Shown here in pieces: positions 58,723 to 64,000 of a stretch of DNA of 64,000 nucleotides. Within the stretch, counting starts at the first letter, position 1. Each line of letters begins with the position of its first letter. Both the position numbers and the translations under genes were made by a program. The stretch spans positions 302,870 to 366,869 of the forward strand of contig NZ_JAHTLF010000013.1 in assembly GCF_024614185.1 (NCBI RefSeq), given 5' to 3'. The stretch comes from Nocardioides carbamazepini (lineage in GTDB: Bacteria; Actinomycetota; Actinomycetes; Propionibacteriales; Nocardioidaceae). Under the pieces are notes generated by a model. That model did no database searches. It saw nothing but the letters and a program-made list of their open reading frames with translations, and had not been told where the DNA came from.

Positions 58723-59848
58723 CGCTCGGCTCTCCTCCTGGGGTCGGCGTCTGGTCATTCTGCCCGAGGCCGGTCACGTCGACGCGGGCGAGGGCGGCGG
58801 TGATGTTGTCGTGCCCGCCGGCGCCGTTCGCGAACGCGACGAGCGCGACCGCGAGCGCGGCGGGGTCGAGCGTGTCGGCGGCGCGGACCTGCGCGGCGAG
58901 CGCGTCCGGCTCGGACGCGTAGTTCCACAGCCCGTCGGAGCAGGCGAGCAGCCAGCCGCTCTCGGCGACCTCCAGCGAGCCGACGGTCGGTTTCTGGTCC
59001 TCGGAGTCGCGGCCCAGCCACTTCGTGATCGCGTGGGCCTGCGGCCCGGTCTCGGCGACCTCACGGGCCACGCCGGCGGCGATCTGGGCCTGGGCGACCG
59101 AGTCGTCGACGGTGAGCTGGACCGGCGTGCCGGCGTCGGGCAGCCAGTAGGAGCGGGAGTCGCCGATGTTGGCCCAGGTGATCCGGCGTCCCTCGAGCAC
59201 GGCTGCCGTGAAGGTGGCCGACGCGGGATTGGGCGAGTCGGGGTCCGTGACCGCCACGATCGCCGTGTTGGCGGCGGCCACGGCGTCGGTGAGCACCTTG
59301 CGTACGGCGGCGTCGCGGCTCTGCGGCGTACCCATCCCCGCCGGCAGCGGCATCCGCAGCACCTCGCGCGCGGCCCGGGCACCGGCCAGCGAGGCGACGT
59401 CGGAGTCGATGGAGTTGGAGACCCCGTCCATGACGATCAGCACCGCCCGCGAGCCGGGCTCGGCGCCGGCGAGCAGGGCCATCGCGTCCTCGTTGCGGTT
59501 CTTGCGGATCGCCTTGTCGCACACCCCGGCCACCCAGGACGCGGGCTGTTCCTGGAAGTGGTCGCGCTCGCTGGGAGCCTTCGTGCCGCACTCGAGGCAG
59601 TAGAGGTCGGGGCCGACCTCTCCCCCGCACTCCGCGCACGGTCGTCGGCCGGCGGGTGTCGGCGGGTCGGGCAGGGCAGCGGCCGGCTTGCGGGTGGGCG
59701 CGCTGATCGGGGCGTCGCCGAGCGGATGATCGCCGGGGACGGTCGCCACCGGCGCGGGCACGGCGGCCGGGTCCCCGAGCTGCGCCCCGCAGTTCTCGCA
59801 GAAGCGGGCGCCGGGCGCCGGCATGGCGTTGCAGGACGGGCAGTTCAC
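58715..59848 (-). CDS. PP2C-family serine/threonine phosphatase with zinc-ribbon head
   Basis: A 377-residue phosphatase. The first 95 residues carry two Cys clusters (NCPSCNAMPAPGARFCENCG and CAECGGEVGPDLYCLECG) around a Pro-rich linker. The catalytic domain has the PP2C metal-binding set: RNEDAMALL, VLIVMDGVSNS, WANIGDSRSYWL, LLACSDGLWNY and GGHDNITAALARV, so it should be active. A GTG start overlaps the kinase stop by 4 nt, and its 3' end overlaps the VWA gene by 8 nt. It is expected to reverse the phosphorylation made by the PknG-like kinase. Confidence 0.92.
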   Translation of the reverse strand: MNCPSCNAMPAPGARFCENCGAQLGDPAAVPAPVATVPGDHPLGDAPISAPTRKPAAALPDPPTPAGRRPCAECGGEVGPDLYCLECGTKAPSERDHFQEQPASWVAGVCDKAIRKNRNEDAMALLAGAEPGSRAVLIVMDGVSNSIDSDVASLAGARAAREVLRMPLPAGMGTPQSRDAAVRKVLTDAVAAANTAIVAVTDPDSPNPASATFTAAVLEGRRITWANIGDSRSYWLPDAGTPVQLTVDDSVAQAQIAAGVAREVAETGPQAHAITKWLGRDSEDQKPTVGSLEVAESGWLLACSDGLWNYASEPDALAAQVRAADTLDPAALAVALVAFANGAGGHDNITAALARVDVTGLGQNDQTPTPGGEPSDG

Positions 59849-62274
59849 GTGAGGCTCCAGTTCCGGACGGCGTTGGCCTGGTTGACGAGGTCGACCCGCT
59901 CCTTGAGGTCGACGGCGTCGCGGGCCAGCATGCGCAGGGCGTTCTCGAGACCGTCGCGGACCCCCGGCTCGGTCGCCTCGACGGCTCCGATCCGGGCGCC
60001 GGCAGGCAGCTTCGCGCTGCTGACCACCGGCAGCGCCTCCTTGAGGATCCGGACCGTGAAGCGCTGGCGGGTCCGCTGGTCGACACTGGAGGCGTCGATG
60101 GTCCGCATCGCCTGGTCGAGCACGGCGATGTCCTGCGAGCTGCCGGACAGCAGCACCTCGGCCCGCTGCTGACGGCTCTCGGTGTAGCCACGGCTGGTCG
60201 TCGGCACCAGGTCGAGGGCGGCTACCGCGCCCGGGATGTCCTGGCGCCCCGCCCGGACCCGGGCCATGCCGAACGCGGCGGGCGGGACGTAGGCGGCATC
60301 GGTCGACGCGCACACGAGGTAGAGGCCCTCGGCGACCTCGGGCAGGCCGCCGCGCTCGCACGCGAACGCCAGCGCCAGCTTGGGCGCGAGCTCTCCGGGC
60401 ACCTGCTGGTAGACCGCGTTGAACGCCGCCTTCGCCGTCTCCCAGTCCCCGGCCTGGACCGCGGCCAGGCCCTCGACCCATAGCGCCCGCCACTCCCACG
60501 GGTCGTCGGCGAGGAGCTTCTGCGCGTGGGTCTTCGCGAGCACCGGGTCGCCGAGGTCGAGCGCGGCCCGGGCGCGGGCCAGCCACACCTCGGCGGTGTC
60601 CTCGGGCGCGGACTCGAGGTCCTTGAGCCGCTGTTTCGGGTCCTCGTCGGCGATCGTGCTCAGCCAGCCGTACTGCGCGTCGGTGGTGTCGGTGCGCAGG
60701 TCGGGCAGCTGGCTCCACTCGGTGATCGGCCGTGCCGTCGCGGGCGACTCGAAGAGAACGGAGGCGGCTGACGTCGACGCCGTGCCCTGCCGCCTGCGGG
60801 CGACGACCTCGCGCAGCACGCCCAGGACCTGGGTCCGCATCTCGTCGACGGACGCGAACCGGTCGGCCGGATCGGGCGCGCAGCACTTCGCGATCAGCTG
60901 GTAGAGCGAGTCGTACTGCTGGAACAGCGGCGTCGTGTCGACCGGCGGCAGGCTGTGCAGGTAGGTGCCCTGGTAGCCGCGGAACTCCATGCACAGCACG
61001 ACCAGGGTGCGGCCGATCGTGTAGATGTCGGAGGCCACCGACGGGCCCACCTCGGCGACCTCGGGCGCCTGGTAGCCGACCGTTCCGTAGATCGCCGACT
61101 CCTCGTCGTCGACGCGGCGTACGCCGCCCAGGTCGATCAGCTTCATCGCGTCGCCGACCTGGATCATGTTGTCGGGCTTGAAGTCGCAGTAGACGAGGCC
61201 GAGGTCGTGGAGGTACTGGAAGGCCGGCAGCAGCTCGAGGATGTAGGCCAGGGACTGGTCGACCGGCAGCGGGTCGTAGACGCCGTTGTTGGCGGACATC
61301 CGCTGCTTGAGGATCTGCTTGAGCGACTTTCCGCCGACGTACTCCATGACGATGTAGCCGGCGCCTTCGTGGGTCACGAAGTTGTAGATCTCGACGATCA
61401 GCGGGTGCTCGACCTGCGCGAGGAACTGCTGCTCGGCGATCGCCGCGGCCAGGGCGTCGGGGTCACCGGAGTTGAGCAGGCCCTTGAGCACGACCCAGCG
61501 GTTGGAGACGTTGCGGTCACGGGCGAGGTAGATCCAGCCCAGGCCACCGTGGGCGAGGGCGCCCGCGACCTCGTACTGGCCGGCGACGAGGTCGCCCTGC
61601 TGCAGCTTGGGCGTGAACGAGAACTGCTGGCCGCAGTTGGGGCAGAAGCCCTCGCTGCGCCCGGGCTGGCCGTCGATGCTGCGTCCGACCGCATTGCCGC
61701 ACTTGGCGCAGCTGCGCTTGTCCTCGGGCACCTGCGGGTTGGCCATGATCGCCTTGGCGGCGTCGACCGGCGGCGCGGGAGGTACGACGGTCAGGCCGGC
61801 GCCGATCCGGGCGGACCGCATCCGCTGCGACCCGGTGCGGGTACGCCGGGTCGACGTACTGCCCGCGGCCCCGGCCCGCTTGGAGCCGATCGCGGCGGAC
61901 TGGACCCGGCTGGCGGCGGTCGCGGAGGTGCCCTCGCGACCCGACAGCGGCTGGGACTCGGCGATCGCGGTCGCCTCCGCCACCCTCGCGCCCGGGACCG
62001 CGGGCGTGCCGCACACGTCGCAGTAGCCGTCGAGGATGGTGCCGGTGCAGCCGGGCTGCTGGCAGGTCGAGGCCGCCACGCTGGCCGGGTTGCCCGCGAC
62101 CGCGGCGGCGATCGGGGCCTTGACCGTGCCGGAGTCGCCCACGGCCGCGGCGGCCGGGGCCGTCGGCGACAAGGCGGTCGATCCTGTCGAGACCCCGGGC
62201 ATGCCGCAGACGTCGCAGTAGCCGTCGACGATCTGGCCGGTGCAGCCGGGTTGGGTGCAGGCGCCTGCGCTCAT
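59845..62274 (-). CDS. PknG-like serine/threonine kinase with zinc-binding head and TPR tail
   Basis: An 809-residue soluble kinase. The N-terminus repeats one short Cys motif (CTQPGCTGQIVDGYCDVCG, then CQQPGCTGTILDGYCDVCG), followed by a disordered Ser/Thr-rich region and a rubredoxin-like ribbon (CAKCGNAVG, GFCPNCGQQ) as in PknG. The kinase domain (about 230-490) has the loop ALAHGGLGWIYLA, VVLKGLL, catalytic YCDFKPDN and LIDLGGVRR with the DFG Asp kept. Helical repeats from about 550 resemble the PknG TPR domain. In mycobacteria PknG acts with GlnH and GlnX and reads amino-acid levels. Confidence 0.92.
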   Translation of the reverse strand: MSAGACTQPGCTGQIVDGYCDVCGMPGVSTGSTALSPTAPAAAAVGDSGTVKAPIAAAVAGNPASVAASTCQQPGCTGTILDGYCDVCGTPAVPGARVAEATAIAESQPLSGREGTSATAASRVQSAAIGSKRAGAAGSTSTRRTRTGSQRMRSARIGAGLTVVPPAPPVDAAKAIMANPQVPEDKRSCAKCGNAVGRSIDGQPGRSEGFCPNCGQQFSFTPKLQQGDLVAGQYEVAGALAHGGLGWIYLARDRNVSNRWVVLKGLLNSGDPDALAAAIAEQQFLAQVEHPLIVEIYNFVTHEGAGYIVMEYVGGKSLKQILKQRMSANNGVYDPLPVDQSLAYILELLPAFQYLHDLGLVYCDFKPDNMIQVGDAMKLIDLGGVRRVDDEESAIYGTVGYQAPEVAEVGPSVASDIYTIGRTLVVLCMEFRGYQGTYLHSLPPVDTTPLFQQYDSLYQLIAKCCAPDPADRFASVDEMRTQVLGVLREVVARRRQGTASTSAASVLFESPATARPITEWSQLPDLRTDTTDAQYGWLSTIADEDPKQRLKDLESAPEDTAEVWLARARAALDLGDPVLAKTHAQKLLADDPWEWRALWVEGLAAVQAGDWETAKAAFNAVYQQVPGELAPKLALAFACERGGLPEVAEGLYLVCASTDAAYVPPAAFGMARVRAGRQDIPGAVAALDLVPTTSRGYTESRQQRAEVLLSGSSQDIAVLDQAMRTIDASSVDQRTRQRFTVRILKEALPVVSSAKLPAGARIGAVEATEPGVRDGLENALRMLARDAVDLKERVDLVNQANAVRNWSLT

Positions 62275-63401
62275 GCTGTCGTCTCCTTGATCAGCCAGGT
62301 CTGGTACGTCGTGACGAGCTGCTTCGCGATCGCCAGTGGGGACGGGCGCCGCTCGAGCAGACCACGCGCGGCCTGCTCGCTCGCGACGAGGTCGGGATGG
62401 TCGGCGACCCCGGACGCCCGCGCCTTGGCGGCGTAGGCGTCGAGCAGGGCCAGCAGCTGGGTGTGCTCGTCGAGCGCCGCGGCGTAGGCGTGCTGGGCGA
62501 CCTCGAGCGCCTGCGAGACGCGGTCGAGCCGCTCGAGATAGGGACCGATGGCGTCCGGCGTGACCGGCACCGGGCCGAGCGCGTCGACGTCGGGCACGGC
62601 GTAGCGGGGCGCGGGATCGACGGTCGCGACGCAGGTCGCCGCCAGCTTCTGCAGCGCCGCCGCGCGCGCCTCCAGGTCGGCGCGCAGCTCACGAGCCGAG
62701 ATCACCTGGTCGCGGGCGTCGCGGCGGCGGGCGTTGCCCACGATCAGGTCGCGCTCGAAGGTCGTGGCCTCGGCCTCCAGCGGGCCGAGCATGCCGCCGA
62801 CGTCACCGCCGCGCTCGGCCTTCGCCGTGATGACCTCCAGCCGCGACATCAGCTCGGCGAGCCGGTGGACGGCGCTGTCGCGGGTCAGCGCCGGCTCCAG
62901 GCCGACCTGGTCGCGGATCCGCTCGAGCTGCGCGCGCAGCTCCCGGATCCGGGCCGCCGAGGCATCCGCGCCCGGCACCAGCGCCAGCCGGTTGCGCAGC
63001 TGCCCCGTCAGCGCGTCGCAGAGCCGCCCCGCCTCGGGCAGCGACACCGCCAGCCCGCCCGGCAGCTCGGTCGCGCCGTCGAGCCGGCCCCAGATCAGCG
63101 CCGAGATCCGCTCCCGCTCCTGCTGGAGCACCCGGCCGCCGTCCCAGGTCGCGAAGACCAGCTGGTGGCGGTCCGAGATCGCCTTCCACAGCGCCAGCGC
63201 CAGCGACATGTCGCCCGCCAGCTCACCCCCGCGCCCGGCCCCCAGCGCTGCCTGGTCGAGCTCGTCGAGCTCGGATCGGCGGACCCGCAGCCAGGTGTCG
63301 AGCTCACCCAGGTAGGTCTGGATCGCGGCAGGGTCCAGCGCCTCGCCGAGCTTGCCCGGCGCGGTCGGCGCGGTGGTGGTCATGGTCGCCTGCACGCTCA
63401 C
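62271..63401 (-). CDS. coiled-coil protein between the binding protein and PknG-like kinase
   Basis: A 376-residue, mostly helical, Ala/Leu/Arg/Glu-rich protein with long coiled-coil stretches and no transmembrane segment that I can see. It occupies the place of GlnX in the mycobacterial glnH-glnX-pknG group, but GlnX is a membrane protein there, so equivalence is doubtful. Tryptophans (TWLRVRRSELDEL, FATWDGGRVLQQERERI) are conserved-looking in the N-terminal third. A GTG at 63401 overlaps the upstream stop (GTGA); an ATG at 63383 is also possible. It overlaps the kinase start by 4 nt. It may be an adaptor linking sensor and kinase (inference). Confidence 0.8.
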   Translation of the reverse strand: MSVQATMTTTAPTAPGKLGEALDPAAIQTYLGELDTWLRVRRSELDELDQAALGAGRGGELAGDMSLALALWKAISDRHQLVFATWDGGRVLQQERERISALIWGRLDGATELPGGLAVSLPEAGRLCDALTGQLRNRLALVPGADASAARIRELRAQLERIRDQVGLEPALTRDSAVHRLAELMSRLEVITAKAERGGDVGGMLGPLEAEATTFERDLIVGNARRRDARDQVISARELRADLEARAAALQKLAATCVATVDPAPRYAVPDVDALGPVPVTPDAIGPYLERLDRVSQALEVAQHAYAAALDEHTQLLALLDAYAAKARASGVADHPDLVASEQAARGLLERRPSPLAIAKQLVTTYQTWLIKETTA

Positions 63402-64000
63402 CGGCCGTAGACGGGAGCGGGTGGGGTGGCATCGACCTTCAGCGTGGGCTTGAGCCACTCGTCGTAGGTCTTCGTCCAGCGACCGTCGGCACGCATCTGG
63501 TCGAGCACGAAGTTGACGAACCGCACCAGCGCGACGTCGTCCTTGTTGAACGCCAGGCCGTAGGGCTCGTCGGTCAGCTTCTCCTGCTGCGGAACCGCCG
63601 TGTACGGGTCCTGCGCGGCGAGACCGGCGAGCACGGTGTCGTCGCCGGTGATGGCGTCGACCTCGCTGTTCTGGAACTTGATCAGGCAGCCGGTGTGGTT
63701 GGCCGCCTCGACCGCGATCACGTCGGGCTCGATCTCCTTGATATTGGCCACGCTCGTCGTAGAGGTCGGCGCACAGACCCGCTTGCCGGCGAGGCTCGCC
63801 GGACCGGTGTACTTGGCGGCCTCGTCGGTGCCGACCAGCACCTTCTGGGTGGCGTTGTAGTAGACGGCGGAGAAGGCGACCTGGGTCCAGCGATCACAGT
63901 TGACTGTCATGTTCCGGGCCACCATGTCCAGTTGGCCGTTCTCGAGCATCTTGATCCGGTCGGAGGCCAGGATCACGCGGAGTTCGAGGTCCACACCGAG
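63398..64000 (-). CDS. GlnH-like amino-acid substrate-binding protein, cut by window edge
   Basis: The C-terminal 200 residues of a family 3 solute-binding protein; the start lies beyond the right edge of the window, so no signal peptide can be judged. Recognisable parts are RIKMLENGQLDMVARNMTVN, SLAGKRVCAPTSTTSVANI, SEVDAITGDDTVLAGLAAQ and the C-terminal DGRWTKTYDEWLKP, as in glutamate/glutamine-binding GlnH. In mycobacteria GlnH senses Asp/Glu and signals through GlnX to PknG. Here it is followed directly, with a GTGA overlap, by the coiled-coil protein and the PknG-like kinase, so it is probably the sensor of this operon rather than part of an importer. Confidence 0.88.
   Translation of the reverse strand, partial: LGVDLELRVILASDRIKMLENGQLDMVARNMTVNCDRWTQVAFSAVYYNATQKVLVGTDEAAKYTGPASLAGKRVCAPTSTTSVANIKEIEPDVIAVEAANHTGCLIKFQNSEVDAITGDDTVLAGLAAQDPYTAVPQQEKLTDEPYGLAFNKDDVALVRFVNFVLDQMRADGRWTKTYDEWLKPTLKVDATPPAPVYGR

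Noticed and set aside
62271..63401. Direct naming of the coiled-coil gene as glnX
   Set aside because: Gene order fits, but GlnX is a membrane protein and no transmembrane segment is visible here.

Overview
The window is about 64 kb of very GC-rich DNA. Genes are densely packed, many start with GTG, and neighbours in an operon often overlap by 4 nt (ATGA/GTGA). These traits, together with a PknG-type kinase with tetratricopeptide repeats, an IdeR/DtxR-type iron box, a BioQ-type biotin operator, bioYMN and an AbiEi/DUF559 protein, point to an actinobacterium. A Nocardioides-like member of the Propionibacteriales is my best guess, but no rRNA is present to prove it. I see no prophage, insertion sequence or CRISPR array.

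Layout. (1) 0.1-2.7 kb: alkylation repair (ogt, Ada-AlkA fusion) and a small helical protein. (2) 2.7-8.2 kb: tRNA-Glu(CUC) and tRNA-Gln(CUG), a CPBP protease-like membrane protein, gltX, a fumarylacetoacetase-family enzyme, an actinobacterial protein of unclear function and a TSUP exporter. (3) 8.2-13.3 kb: TetR regulator, then a patatin-SDR-Baeyer-Villiger monooxygenase operon and a LuxR-type regulator. (4) 13.3-21.7 kb: a second TetR with a perfect 16-bp operator. It faces an operon of an ADP-forming acyl-CoA ligase, a NitT/TauT-type importer, a NIPSNAP-like protein, a class III CoA transferase and an SDR, which is probably uptake, CoA activation and catabolism of an unidentified organic acid. 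(5) 21.7-23.1 kb: zwf. (6) 23.2-36.5 kb: an iron/siderophore-uptake island. It holds a doubled cupin-AraC regulator, an iron box, a SIP reductase fused to a methyltransferase-like domain, twin substrate-binding lipoproteins, two FecCD permeases, an ATPase, a Fes-like esterase and a heterodimeric exporter-fold ABC pair. (7) 36.6-43.4 kb: a biotin regulon (bioQ, bioYMN, bioBAFD) with two copies of one operator. (8) 43.4-47.1 kb: amidase, FMN reductase/TetR pair and an AbiEi-DUF559 protein bracketed by twin hairpins. (9) 47.2-56.6 kb: branched-chain amino-acid genes (cimA, ilvE, leuB), two with candidate leader peptides, interspersed with a membrane Ser/Thr kinase, a YjbR-like protein, an LPxTG-type surface protein and a methyltransferase. 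(10) 56.6-64.0 kb: an operon of a GlnH-like binding protein (cut by the window edge), a coiled-coil protein, a PknG-like kinase, a PP2C phosphatase, a VWA protein and an FHA protein. The last four are a phosphorylation module in which three proteins share cysteine-rich zinc-ribbon heads.

The most notable items are the signalling operon at the right edge, the two branched-chain leader peptides (MTTLTTIIT before cimA, MRSALLVIVRRGEA before leuB), the doubled AraC regulator with its iron box, the ABC pair in which one ATP site is dead on both faces, and the twin 41-bp hairpins at 46.1 and 47.2 kb. All functional statements come from reading the sequence; no database search was run.
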